Part shown: positions 17,970 through 26,402 of the stretch, in pieces
Layout of the letters: every line of letters begins with the position of its first letter
Position numbering within the stretch: position 1 is the first letter of the stretch
From: Chondrocystis sp. NIES-4102
Lineage (GTDB): Bacteria > Cyanobacteriota > Cyanobacteriia > Cyanobacteriales > Xenococcaceae
Assembly: GCA_002368355.1 (NCBI GenBank)
Contig: AP018281.1
Location: 1,116,001 to 1,180,000, forward strand
DNA: 64,000 nt
Direction: 5' to 3'
Made by a program: the position numbers and the translations under genes
The notes under the pieces: model-generated
Told to the model about the DNA's origin: nothing
What the model saw: only the letters and a program-made list of their open reading frames with translations
The model's database searches: none

Positions 17970-19787
17970 CTAAGCCAGACTGTCACCAGTCCGACTCGTC
18001 TTCAAAACCGTACGTGATAGTTTCCCATCATACGGCTTCTCTCCTTTCTGGCTCTTTTTGAGTACCCCTTTTCCGATTTTTGCTTTCATAATGTTCGCTA
18101 GATCGTACTTAGTTTTAACGTCGTGACAATGACGATGTAGGAGTTGGAGATTATCTTTGATATTTCCACCTAATGCTTTAGGTTTAATATGATCGATTTC
18201 AATAATGTCCTCTTCTTGGAAGGTTAATTTACACCAATTACATTTACCATTGTGTTGTATTAACAATCTGGCTACTGAGCTTTTTAGTTCAGGGTGTGAT
18301 CCCTTTCTTTTTGCCCAATATAATGTATCTCCGTTATAGGGAGAGGCTTCTCCTTTGACTTTGACATGGCGTTTAATAGCTGTTGCGGAGTGTTTGATTA
18401 GGGTTGTCCCTTCTTTTTCACCGAACACCCAATTATCTCCACCTATTGTTTTCCAGTATTTATTTACTATCCATGTTTTGTTTTTGTTAGGATGTCTCCT
18501 GACTCCCCATCTTAGTAACCTTTGGAATATTAGATGATCCAACTTTGAGTATATTTTTTTACTACAAGTTGTCTTGAAATAGTTACTCCATCCTCTAATA
18601 ATTGGTTTTAATTTTGTGATGAGTGCAGTTTGGGGTGCTGAATTATGCGTTTTGATAACTTCTGCTATATCTTTATAATGATTTTTTATGCTTTCGTTAC
18701 TTGGCTTAATTAGCGTTTTGAATCCTAACTTGTTACCCTTGGTATCTTTACCTGATTGGTTTTTACCTACTGAATATTGTCTGATATTAAATCCAAGAAA
18801 GTTGAGTCCTGGTTTGTTACCGTTGTATTCTTTTAAGGTATTTACTATTCTGGTTTTATTAGGGTGAATTTCAAGGTCATATTCTATTAACCATTCAGTT
18901 ATTATTGCCTGGCATTGTTTTATTACTTCAAGATTCTCATGAATTATCACAAAATCATCTGCAAATCTGATTAGGGATATAGATTTAACATTATCTATCT
19001 TAGACCCTTTCCAGGTTAGAGCAAATTCGTTTATGTGTTTTTCCATTCCATGTAAGGCTATATTTGATAATAAGGGGCTTATGACTCCGCCCTGGGGAGT
19101 TCCTTGTTGGTTGGAAGTTGTTTCATGGTTTTTGAAGTCACATATATCTGCCTTTAGCCATGCTCTAACTTGTCTTCTCATTGATGGGAAGGTGTTGAGC
19201 TTGTTTAATAGTTTTTGATGGTTAATTCTATCGAAGCATTTAGTTATATCTGCATCAAGTATAAATTTGGGTTTATATCTGATTTGGTTAAATATGGCTT
19301 CAATAGCATCATGCGCTCCTCTTCCTGGTCGGAATCCGTAGCTATTAGGCTCAAATTTTGCCTCCCATTCGGGTTCTAGGGCAGATTTAGCAAGGGCTTG
19401 GGCTGCTCTATCGCGCATTACAGGTATTCCAAGGGGACGCTTTTCATCCTTGCCAGGTTTGGGTATCCAAACTCTACGAATAGGTTTGGCTTTATTTTCC
19501 AGTTTTAGATTTTGAGCGAGTCTTAACCTTTGTTGTGGGTTTAGAGATTTAACTCTATCCACTCCAGCAGTCTTTTTGCCCTGGTTGTCCTGTGTTACCT
19601 TTCTTACGGATAGTAGTTGGTTGGAATAGGATTTGATGAGGGTTTTTTGTAACCTTCTACCTTTTTTTATGTCACCGTCTACGTAGGCTTTGTAAATACG
19701 TTTTTGCAGCTTAAATACCACCTTTTGTACTTTTCGCCAATTGATGTCATTCCATTCCACAGTATTTTTTAAATCTGTATTAGACAT
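17970..19787 (-). CDS. ltrA: Group II intron reverse transcriptase/maturase with HNH endonuclease
   Basis: In this 605-residue intron-encoded protein, the RT domain (about 60-330) has 'IPKPGKDEKRPLGIP', 'FILDADITKCFDRI', 'QGTPQGGVISPLLSNI' and the catalytic FADD at 275-278 (a Phe variant of YxDD). The maturase X domain follows ('LKPIIRGWSNYFK', ~392-405). A C-terminal HNH nuclease has C516/C519, H533 (IDHIKP) and HRHCHD (551-556). It should splice its intron and reverse-transcribe it into a nicked target. Oddly, the last ~25 codons are encoded by domains V and VI of the ribozyme itself. Confidence 0.95.
   Translation of the reverse strand: MSNTDLKNTVEWNDINWRKVQKVVFKLQKRIYKAYVDGDIKKGRRLQKTLIKSYSNQLLSVRKVTQDNQGKKTAGVDRVKSLNPQQRLRLAQNLKLENKAKPIRRVWIPKPGKDEKRPLGIPVMRDRAAQALAKSALEPEWEAKFEPNSYGFRPGRGAHDAIEAIFNQIRYKPKFILDADITKCFDRINHQKLLNKLNTFPSMRRQVRAWLKADICDFKNHETTSNQQGTPQGGVISPLLSNIALHGMEKHINEFALTWKGSKIDNVKSISLIRFADDFVIIHENLEVIKQCQAIITEWLIEYDLEIHPNKTRIVNTLKEYNGNKPGLNFLGFNIRQYSVGKNQSGKDTKGNKLGFKTLIKPSNESIKNHYKDIAEVIKTHNSAPQTALITKLKPIIRGWSNYFKTTCSKKIYSKLDHLIFQRLLRWGVRRHPNKNKTWIVNKYWKTIGGDNWVFGEKEGTTLIKHSATAIKRHVKVKGEASPYNGDTLYWAKRKGSHPELKSSVARLLIQHNGKCNWCKLTFQEEDIIEIDHIKPKALGGNIKDNLQLLHRHCHDVKTKYDLANIMKAKIGKGVLKKSQKGEKPYDGKLSRTVLKTSRTGDSLA
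18003..18040 (-). ncRNA. Group II intron domain V catalytic hairpin
   Basis: The minus strand reads AGCCGTATGATGG, a GAAA tetraloop, then CTATCACGTACGGTT. This gives the universal AGC catalytic triad, an ~34-nt hairpin and the two-base bulge. It is the heart of the ribozyme active site. The maturase reading frame runs straight through it. Confidence 0.85.
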
Positions 19788-20128
19788 ATTATCTGCTACT
19801 TACTCTTTTACATTCCAGAAAACAGTGAGGATGTGGGCGAAGGGCTTTTCTTTGAGATTTCCTCAAGAATTTATAAGCCCCGTATATCCATGTTCATTAC
19901 AAACAGGCTTTAGCTTTTTCCTCAATCCTTCGCCCCTGCTAGCCTCCTTTCGGAGATATTATATCTTGGTTGACTACTCATTAAATTTGACCTTTTTTAA
20001 TGAGAGCTAACAAGGGATTTCCTCGTTCCGAATAATCTGTTGATATGAATCCTTAGAGTGTGTCTGTACACCGATGACGGTAAGTGTTGTGCTACGAGCC
20101 AACACGTTTCGTAGTTACCATAGTCATT

Positions 20129-20171
20129 TTGCCTTTTTGGCTACAGCCTATTAGTTCTGTTTTGGCTGTTT
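20129..20171 (-). repeat. 43-nt module inside the intron, copy 1
   Basis: This 43-nt segment recurs 136 nt away at 20265-20307 with only two differences. As RNA (minus strand) each copy can fold into a CAGCC/GGCTG stem followed by a GCC-A5-GGC hairpin. It lies in the ORF-free 5' part of the intron, probably as part of domains II-IV. Confidence 0.8.
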
Positions 20172-20264
20172 CTTAATTACGATGTCTTTTGACTTTATCC
20201 TATCTACCGACTGCTACTAGTGTTGTTTTCCCATTTATTAACTAGGAAAAAGTTTTATGCAGCA

Positions 20265-20307
20265 TTGCCTTTTTGGCTACAGCCTATCAGTACTGTTTTG
20301 GCTGTTT
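20265..20307 (-). repeat. 43-nt module inside the intron, copy 2
   Basis: This is the second copy of the intron module described at 20129-20171, matching at 41 of 43 positions by eye. It has the same predicted pair of small hairpins in the intron RNA. Confidence 0.8.
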
Positions 20308-20663
20308 ATAAATAACGATAGTTGTGGATACTTTGAGCGTACGCTCTACTCATAGATTTCTTGCTAGAAGATAACCAGTTCAGACTACCAGTTAGTGCTC
20401 CGTTTAACCCTGCTTTGCGGATTGAAGACCATTCTCTACCGCAAGGGTTATGCTTTTACCTCCAACACCGAAGGAATAGGGCTTGAATGTTTATGTTTTT
20501 ATTAATATTTAACGTCCTTTACAGGTCATTCTCACCTATACAGATTATTCAGTTGTCATGGTTCTAAATTGGATGGTTAATACTGGTTAACCTTTATCCG
20601 AAACCAAGCTAGTTCCACGTATTTTGTAATACTTTTGAACTAAACGAGTCGCACTAATAATAT

Positions 20664-21767
20664 TTATTCGTAATCATTAAAATTAATCGGCTGTCGTTTT
20701 CCTGATGGACGTTGATAATCTTGATAGTCATCAGTATTATCGTCCTGATTATTGTTGTAATTATCGTCATCATCCTCACCCAGATCATCATAATCATCTG
20801 TATAATCTGTTCCGAGATTTTCAATGGGCTGATAATCTACTACATAATCTCCAGGAATAGATGTAGATTTATCTTCATCTTGATAACTTCTACCCAAATC
20901 ATCGCTGGGACGATTAAAATCTCGATTATCTCTTAGTGATCCTGCATCGTAATCATCTTGGGGATCTTGATAAGTTCTACCCAAATCAGCAGGGTTTTGT
21001 CTACGTCTTGATACAGGGGGAGTAGGAACTTCCGAATTCTCATCAGTAGTGGGACGAGGACGAGGGCGAGAACGGGGAGTAGAATTAGAATTATCATCCC
21101 ATTCATCATTAGCATTCCAATTATCATAAGCATCGGTTGCTTCAGGGCTAGGACGACGACGGGGACGACTAGGGCGATCGTTGTAATTAAAACGGTTATC
21201 TACTTCACTATCGCGGGATGGATAATCATTAGTTTCAGGACGGTTACGACTTGGGGTACGTCTAGGTTCATCCCTTACATCCATACTAGGTGGAGGAGAA
21301 GATCTTCTAGGTTCTGTTGTACGTCTAGCTGAACGAGGTTGTGGATCGTCATAACCTCTTAATCTGGGGCTATTATAATTTGGTGTGCCTTCGTAATTAT
21401 CGTAGGGATCTATTTTGTCTAATTCTGCTTCAGTATAAACTCTAGTGCGACTTACAGGGCGATCGCGATCGACAATTGGAGTATTGCGTCTTGCTTGTTC
21501 TGTTGCTACCCCTCGCATCCGAATGCTTTCAAAGGCGAAGAAAATTGAAGTTCCTGTCAGCAGAAACTGACCAAATTGCAAAATTGGATCAAGTCTCCAA
21601 CCATTAAACAGTAAAATGATTCCACAGAGTAAACCTACAGCAGCAAAAAAGATATCATAATCTCTTGCCAACTCTGGGCGAATTGAACGCAGGAAAAACA
21701 AACCTGCTCCTGCTACTGCTAAAAATAAACCTAAGATAGCTGCTGCATTCAGCCCAAAATTGACCAT
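20664..21767 (-). CDS. ycf66: Ycf66 family protein
   Basis: In this 367-residue protein, the first ~95 residues are the conserved Ycf66 core, with three or four transmembrane helices ('VNFGLNAAAILGLFLAVAGA', 'FFLRSIRPELARDYDIFFAA', 'GWRLDPILQFGQFLL'). The rest is a long, low-complexity tail rich in Asp, Arg, Pro and Asn, ending in an acidic stretch; it is surely disordered. Ycf66 is found in cyanobacteria and some plastids, with no established function. A TAGGAG Shine-Dalgarno precedes the start. The group II intron begins 9 nt past its stop, so its 3' UTR is interrupted. Confidence 0.88.
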   Translation of the reverse strand: MVNFGLNAAAILGLFLAVAGAGLFFLRSIRPELARDYDIFFAAVGLLCGIILLFNGWRLDPILQFGQFLLTGTSIFFAFESIRMRGVATEQARRNTPIVDRDRPVSRTRVYTEAELDKIDPYDNYEGTPNYNSPRLRGYDDPQPRSARRTTEPRRSSPPPSMDVRDEPRRTPSRNRPETNDYPSRDSEVDNRFNYNDRPSRPRRRPSPEATDAYDNWNANDEWDDNSNSTPRSRPRPRPTTDENSEVPTPPVSRRRQNPADLGRTYQDPQDDYDAGSLRDNRDFNRPSDDLGRSYQDEDKSTSIPGDYVVDYQPIENLGTDYTDDYDDLGEDDDDNYNNNQDDNTDDYQDYQRPSGKRQPINFNDYE

Positions 21768-21865
21768 TACTATTCTCCTAATCTGGCTCTATCAATTTTA
21801 ACTGATGTCTATCTTTACTTTAACCAGAATTAATTAGATCTCTATAAGTTATTAAGTTAGTTATT

Positions 21866-21896
21866 GTGGCTGAGGGTTTTATATTTTCTCAACCAC
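21866..21896. other. Hairpin in the ycf66 upstream region
   Basis: GTGGCTGAG and CTCAACCAC form a 9-bp stem with one mismatch around a 13-nt loop, about 100 nt upstream of the ycf66 start. No T-run follows. It may be a leader structure; its role is unknown. Confidence 0.3.
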
Positions 21897-22032
21897 GCAA
21901 TATAATTGCTGATCTTAAGACGGGATATAGTGTATAGTTTCTATTTGCCTATTGAAAAGCTACTGCTACCCCGTCGTTTTTAAATAATTAATTTAATTAA
22001 AATCAATTATCGCTCAGACTAAAACCCAAATT

Positions 22033-22152
22033 TTAGCCACGTTGGATTTTATCACTTTGGCTAAGAACGATAAGTGCGATTGTAGCTGGAATAACAACGA
22101 TCGCAGCACCTAAAACCAAACTTAAAAGAAAATTGCTTAACGAAGGAGTCAT
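22033..22152 (-). CDS. psbX: Photosystem II protein PsbX
   Basis: This is a 39-codon gene. The product starts [16 protein letters not shown] and continues through a single transmembrane helix with the PsbX signature '[14 protein letters not shown]', ending in DKIQRG. Length and sequence are those of cyanobacterial PsbX, a single-helix subunit at the periphery of photosystem II in the thylakoid, near cytochrome b559 and the QB site. It is divergent from the ycf19 gene, a common cyanobacterial neighbour arrangement. Confidence 0.93.
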   Translation of the reverse strand: MTPSLSNFLLSLVLGAAIVVIPATIALIVLSQSDKIQRG

Positions 22153-22314
22153 AATTTTTTATCCTGATGATTTTTGATTTAAATATTTTACATTGTACAA
22201 CAAGCAAAACCCTTATCAAATAAAGATTGTCTATTCAATCATTTTTTACCCTGCAAAATACCATTACAATAAATAACAGATATTTACATTATGTAATCTT
22301 ATTAAATTAAAGTC

Positions 22315-22605
22315 ATGAATTTATCTAGTTTAGGAACATTAGGAATCAGTCTTCTACTAGGATTGATGACCATTTTATTTATTTTTAGAATTGTTTTAAC
22401 TTGGTATCCTCAAATCGAGCTTACCCGTTTTCCTTTTAGCTTAATCGCCTTGCCGACTGAACCTTTTTTAAGACCTTTGCGTAAAATAGTTGCTCCTATT
22501 GGCGGAGTCGATATCACTCCGATTATTTGGGTAGGAATTTTTACTTTAATGCGAGAAATTTTAGTAGGTCAGCAAGGATTAATAACTATGGCACTCAATC
22601 ATTAA
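22315..22605 (+). CDS. ycf19: YggT/Ycf19 family membrane protein
   Basis: A 96-residue protein with two hydrophobic helices separated by the family hallmark '[18 protein letters not shown]' and '[18 protein letters not shown]', ending with a short third hydrophobic stretch. YggT/Ycf19 (CCB-like) proteins act in thylakoid or cell-membrane organisation and, in relatives, cytochrome b6 maturation. Which applies here cannot be told. The gene overlaps the convergent accC by 4 nt. Confidence 0.88.
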   Translation: MNLSSLGTLGISLLLGLMTILFIFRIVLTWYPQIELTRFPFSLIALPTEPFLRPLRKIVAPIGGVDITPIIWVGIFTLMREILVGQQGLITMALNH

Positions 22606-23951
22606 AAATCGCTCAGGTGTTGGGCAATAAAATCGGTGTATATCTCGCCTTTTAAAAAAGCAGGAGTTTCTAAAATCTTTTGATGAAATTCAATTGTGGT
22701 TGGAACTCCAGTAATGGCACACTCTCTTAAAGCCCTTTTCATGCGTTTAATTGCCATATCTCTGTTTTCTCCCCAAACAATCAATTTACCAATCAGCGAA
22801 TCATAATAAGCAGGAATTTCATAATCAGTATAGACATGGGAGTCCATTCTCACTCCAGGCCCTCCTGGGGGTAAATAACCACTGATACGCCCAGGCTGAG
22901 GACGAAAATTATGTTTAGGATCTTCGGCATTGATCCGACATTCGATGCCATGACCTTTTAAAACTATCTGATCTTGAGTAAATTTAAGTTTTTCTCCTTG
23001 GGCTATGCGAATTTGTTCGGCAATCAAATCAATACCTGTAACCACTTCAGTAACAGGATGTTCCACTTGGATACGGGTATTCATTTCCATAAAATAAAAA
23101 TTCCCCGATTTATCCAAAAGAAACTCGACTGTACCTGCACCGACATAATTAATCGATTTAGCTGCTTTTACCGCAGCCTCACCCATTTTTGCCCGTAATT
23201 TGGGATTTAAAACCGCACTGGGGGCTTCTTCTAAGAGTTTTTGATGACGGCGTTGAATAGAGCAATCTCTCTCTCCTAAATGCACCACATTACCATGAGT
23301 ATCTGCAATAATTTGGAACTCAATATGACGCGGACATTCAACAAACTTTTCTAAATATACCCCTCCGTTACCAAAGGCTGCTTCTGCTTCACCTTGGGCA
23401 GCTTGGAACATCCTAATCAACTCCGATTCATCTTTGACTAAGCGCATACCTCGACCTCCACCACCAGCCGTAGCTTTGATCATCACGGGATATCCAATTT
23501 TTCGGGCTATGGTTTTGGCTTCCTCTTCGTCTCTTAATAAGCCATTACTACCTGGTACAGTGGGGACTCCAGCTTGCTGCATGGTTTTTTTGGCTGTGGA
23601 TTTATCCCCCATTGCTAACATAGCTTCGGGAGAAGGGCCGATAAAAGTTAACTGATGATCATTGCAAATCTCAACAAAACGAGCGTTTTCAGCTAAAAAA
23701 CCATACCCAGGATGGATCGCAGTGGCATTACGAGTAAGAGCAGCAGCGATGATATTAGGTATATTTAAATAGCTTTTTCCCGATGGTGGGGGCCCTATAC
23801 ATACACTTTCATCCGCCAACTGAACGTGAAGAGCTTGGCGATCGATGGTAGAGTGAACGGCAACGGTGGCAATTCCCATTTCTGCACAGGTGTGTAAAAT
23901 ACGTAAGGCGATTTCCCCGCGATTGGCGATCAAAATTTTGTCAAACTGCAT
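22602..23951 (-). CDS. accC: Acetyl-CoA carboxylase biotin carboxylase subunit
   Basis: A 449-residue ATP-grasp enzyme that carboxylates biotin on AccB in the first step of fatty-acid synthesis. It starts with '[16 protein letters not shown]'. The glycine-rich ATP loop is '[14 protein letters not shown]', and the catalytic-site motif '[16 protein letters not shown]' is intact. Length is normal. It stands apart from other acc genes, as usual in cyanobacteria. Confidence 0.96.
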   Translation of the reverse strand: MQFDKILIANRGEIALRILHTCAEMGIATVAVHSTIDRQALHVQLADESVCIGPPPSGKSYLNIPNIIAAALTRNATAIHPGYGFLAENARFVEICNDHQLTFIGPSPEAMLAMGDKSTAKKTMQQAGVPTVPGSNGLLRDEEEAKTIARKIGYPVMIKATAGGGGRGMRLVKDESELIRMFQAAQGEAEAAFGNGGVYLEKFVECPRHIEFQIIADTHGNVVHLGERDCSIQRRHQKLLEEAPSAVLNPKLRAKMGEAAVKAAKSINYVGAGTVEFLLDKSGNFYFMEMNTRIQVEHPVTEVVTGIDLIAEQIRIAQGEKLKFTQDQIVLKGHGIECRINAEDPKHNFRPQPGRISGYLPPGGPGVRMDSHVYTDYEIPAYYDSLIGKLIVWGENRDMAIKRMKRALRECAITGVPTTIEFHQKILETPAFLKGEIYTDFIAQHLSDF

Positions 23952-24019
23952 GCTTTGAGTTGATAACTAGAGTCATGTTTTAGAATAAAGCTTTTATGGT
24001 ACTAAAAAAGCGACGAGAT

Positions 24020-24289
24020 TTATATTGATCTATCACTTAATTCTGTAGGTGGGCGATCATTACTCCAACCCCACCAAGCTGTATTACATTCACACAGATA
24101 AAATTCTTGATATTTGCGATGATTACCTGCACCTGTATATAGTGCATCGCTTACTGTTACTGGTGAACGACGATTGAGCCAAACATTTTGAGCATTTGCA
24201 GCACTGGTTTTACAACTGGGACAACAAAAATTGATTGCATGAACTGCTGATTTAGTCCATTCAGGGGGAACTAAGGCAAAAGCATCCAT
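24020..24289 (-). CDS. Small conserved cysteine-containing protein
   Basis: An 89-residue protein without signal peptide. A CCPSC motif (22-26) and a CEC motif in 'EFYLCECNTAWWGW' suggest a zinc-binding ribbon made of four cysteines. I do not recognise a named family or function. It follows the start of accC by 68 nt on the same strand but is probably a separate unit. Confidence 0.6.
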   Translation of the reverse strand: MDAFALVPPEWTKSAVHAINFCCPSCKTSAANAQNVWLNRRSPVTVSDALYTGAGNHRKYQEFYLCECNTAWWGWSNDRPPTELSDRSI

Positions 24290-24831
24290 AGGTATTGGGA
24301 TTGGAAAATGTAATAGGTAATTATGTATCTATACTTATTTGGCTATTGTACTGTGATTTAAGGATGGTCGAAGATAAAGTTAAACTTCGTAAACTCTAAT
24401 TTGAGATCTTTTTGATTAATTTGTATTTGAAAAGAGTTGTATTAATTTACTACTTAAATAATAGATATTTTTAAATTTGTGTGCTGATAAATTTCTCAGT
24501 AATCAGGATTGAGATAGGTTTTTATTAACTTTTATATCAACTATTTTGAGCTTTAAAACTCAGGAGAACATGATAATTGGCTAGAAAAGTTACTGTTCTT
24601 TTTCATCGTCTCAACCAAGGGTCTAAGACCCCTCCTTTAAAGAAGGTTGTTTTTAGGAGAGGTTCAATCCTAGAAATAAAAACTATAGCCTAATGCCTAA
24701 TACAAGCGTGCAAGCGTGCCTATAAATAAATTCCTAAGCATTCTTAAAATAACATTAAAATATTACAACAATAAATCAAAGGTGGTAGCTTAAATATTAT
24801 TCAAATTAATCAATCTTTGTTGGCAAATAAA
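24290..24831. other. Intergenic region with dispersed repeat modules
   Basis: This is about 540 bp without a convincing gene. The first 300 nt are AT-rich with no visible structure. 24616-24720 holds palindromic repeat modules also found near 62015-62080 (separate entry). The rest leads into the small secreted-protein genes. Confidence 0.6.
24616..24720. repeat. GGTCTAAGACC / TTTAAAG / CAAGCGTGC repeat cluster
   Basis: The cluster contains the palindrome GGGTCTAAGACCC at 24619-24631, a CTTTAAAG palindrome, and a TGCCTAATACAAGCGTGC module followed by an extra CAAGCGTGC. All three modules recur, rearranged and partly inverted, at 62015-62080. This suggests a short mobile or recombining repeat family. 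Confidence 0.6.
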
Positions 24832-25107
24832 ATGGATAAGTTTTTTTTAGCCTTAAGTTTTTTGTTAATAGGTTCTAGTGGAGTTTTAGCTGCTGATTTG
24901 GTTAATAAAGATGCTCAAGCATACCAAATTAGTATTACCGAAGGGGAACAAATTAATGAAATGTCTATTGCGTCGGGAGAAACTAAAACTGCTTGTAGTA
25001 GTGATTGTCTAATTTCAGTAGAAGGCGTTGGTACTGTTAGTGTGAAAGCTTCTGATGTCGTAACCATAGAAAATGGTCAAATAACCTTGCCTACTGAAGA
25101 TTTATAA
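24832..25107 (+). CDS. Small secreted protein of unknown function
   Basis: A 91-residue protein starting at ATG 24832; a TTG 15 nt upstream is in frame but would spoil the signal peptide. A clear signal peptide (MDKFFLALSFLLIGSSGVLAAD, cleaved after VLA) leads to a short acidic mature protein with one cysteine pair (about C53 and C57). I recognise no family. It precedes another secreted-protein gene by only 20 nt, so the two probably form an operon acting in the periplasm. Confidence 0.6.
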   Translation: MDKFFLALSFLLIGSSGVLAADLVNKDAQAYQISITEGEQINEMSIASGETKTACSSDCLISVEGVGTVSVKASDVVTIENGQITLPTEDL

Positions 25108-25127
25108 AAACAATTTGGAAAATTAAA

Positions 25128-25586
25128 ATGAAAAGAAAAGTTTTATTTACAGTAACTGCAATTGCAGCAACATTAATGCCAGCTACTATCGCTTTTGCGG
25201 TGTTAAGTCCTAATAGTCCTACTGCTTTGACTAAATTAATTAATAGAACAGCAAATAAACAGTTAGGAACAAGTTACGAAAGACCAAAAGAGCCTACAAT
25301 TGGTCAAGCAGGGGAAGGGGAAGGATTTTATAAACCTTATAATCTAAAGCCTGGTAAAAATTATGCTTTTGTGGCTGTTTGTGGGAAACCTAAATGTATA
25401 GATGTAGATTTAGCAGTCTATGATAGCAAAGGTAACGAATTAGCAGCAGACCAAAGTGATAGTTCCGAAGCAGTAGTAAAATTTACACCTAAAACCAAAG
25501 GTACTTACGACGTAGAAGTACAAATGTATGCTTGCGATGATACAGTGGCTTGTGCTTTGGGATTGGGGGCGTATAGACAACTGTAG
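25128..25586 (+). CDS. Secreted protein with pre-peptidase C-terminal-like fold
   Basis: In this 152-residue protein, a signal peptide (to about residue 24, ending AFA) precedes a mature part with 'YNLKPGKNYAFVAVCGKPKC', 'DVDLAVYDSKGNEL' and 'VKFTPKTKGTYDVEVQMYAC'. This strand pattern is that of PPC-like beta-sandwiches, which often bind Ca2+ or carbohydrate in secreted bacterial proteins. Four cysteines could make two disulfides. It is probably co-transcribed with the preceding small secreted protein; function is unknown. Confidence 0.65.
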   Translation: MKRKVLFTVTAIAATLMPATIAFAVLSPNSPTALTKLINRTANKQLGTSYERPKEPTIGQAGEGEGFYKPYNLKPGKNYAFVAVCGKPKCIDVDLAVYDSKGNELAADQSDSSEAVVKFTPKTKGTYDVEVQMYACDDTVACALGLGAYRQL

Positions 25587-25771
25587 AAGGATATTATCAT
25601 AAAGCGATCGCGGATGATATTTAATGTTTGCTTTTCCCTAGGGATGACTGGATGCAATTAAGCATTAAAGGTAAAACTAGAAAGGCTACAAAAAGTGCGA
25701 TCGCCTTAGTTTATTTGGTGGTTTTATTAATGTGTTGCGATCAGACTATAATTTTTAAAGAAAAGATCGTT

Positions 25772-25996
25772 TTATCTTAAAAGTTGAATAAACTCATCTA
25801 CAGTTAAATCAACTTGCCGAATAATAGCGCGTAAAGTACCTCTATCTAACTCCTTGTGATTTGGGACGATTACGGTAGTTATAGGATTTTCTCTGATTAA
25901 AACTAGATGACTTCCTCGTTGTCTAATAATTTTAAAGCCAATTTTTTCTAACCCTTTAATACATTCTGTGCCAGAAATAACGGGTAGTTTGCTCAT
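25772..25996 (-). CDS. hicA: HicA family toxin (mRNA interferase)
   Basis: A 74-residue HicA/YcfA-type double-stranded-RNA-binding-fold toxin. The catalytic histidine is His30 in 'QRGSHLVL', followed by 'PNHKELDRGTLRAIIRQ'. Free toxin would cut mRNA and stop translation; HicB neutralises it. Its start overlaps the end of hicB by 4 nt, a coupled antitoxin-first order. Confidence 0.9.
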   Translation of the reverse strand: MSKLPVISGTECIKGLEKIGFKIIRQRGSHLVLIRENPITTVIVPNHKELDRGTLRAIIRQVDLTVDEFIQLLR

Positions 25997-26217
25997 ATTA
26001 AGATAACTTCTACTTCATCTTTAGGAACGCTGTCCCCTCTTTCTTGCAAAACTTCTACATAAAGAGCGATCGCTTCTTCTATATTGGCTAAAGCTTCTTC
26101 ACGAGTTTTTCCCTGACTAATACAACCAGGTAAGCTGGGTACTTCTACTACAAAGTAACCGTCTTCACCAGGATATAGAAGCACTTTGCGTTGTTGGGAT
26201 TTAATTTTAGTAGTCAT
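25993..26217 (-). CDS. hicB: HicB family antitoxin
   Basis: A 74-residue protein with the HicB partial RNase-H-like fold: 'YPGEDGYFVVEVPSLPGCISQGKTREEALANIEEAI'-type pattern (split: 'VEVPSLPGC', 'GKTREEALANI'). No C-terminal DNA-binding helix-turn-helix is present, so autoregulation may rely on another domain or the complex. It lies directly upstream of hicA. The promoter region contains the tandem HIP1 repeat. Confidence 0.9.
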   Translation of the reverse strand: MTTKIKSQQRKVLLYPGEDGYFVVEVPSLPGCISQGKTREEALANIEEAIALYVEVLQERGDSVPKDEVEVILI

Positions 26218-26249
26218 ATTTCAATATTTGCTTTTTTGAAACATTATAT

Positions 26250-26385
26250 GAGATCGCTTTTATCAATTCCGTGGCTTTGTTTATGATGCGATCGTTTTGA
26301 TTAATTATGTGCTTTGATTGTATGTTGCGATCGCCTTAATTGATTCTATGGCTTTTTTTGTATGATGCGATCGCTTGTTTGACAA
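26250..26385. repeat. 39-40-nt tandem repeat carrying HIP1 cores
   Basis: About 3.5 copies of a unit that begins ATG(A/T)TGCGATCG and continues with TTGATT.ATTCTATGGCTTTG.TTGT-like sequence start at 26250, 26285, 26324 and 26364. Full-copy periods are 39 and 40 nt; the first unit lacks a few bases. The array fills most of the gap upstream of hicB. Confidence 0.8.
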
Positions 26386-26402
26386 TATTATAAAAATTTA
26401 TT

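Larger units (their letters stand above)
17963..20654 (-). mobile_element. Group II intron (full length, with encoded reverse transcriptase)
   Basis: On the minus strand the intron begins with the 5' consensus GTGCGAC at 20654. About 870 nt of structured, ORF-free RNA (domains I-III plus part of IV) follows, then the maturase gene, domain V (about 18003-18040: AGCCGTATG stem, GAAA tetraloop, CACGTACGGTT) and a domain VI stem ending near 17963. The exact 3' end is uncertain by a few bases. The insertion point is 9 nt after the stop of the ycf66-like gene, so no protein is interrupted. All key parts look intact, so it may still be mobile. Confidence 0.9.

Noticed and set aside
19741-20010. Small gene antisense to the intron 5' part
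   Set aside because: It overlaps the maturase start and intron RNA structure and encodes no recognisable motif.
20712-20936. Plus-strand open frame opposite ycf66
   Set aside because: It is an Ile/Val-only low-complexity shadow of the acidic Asp/Asn codons of the Ycf66 tail.
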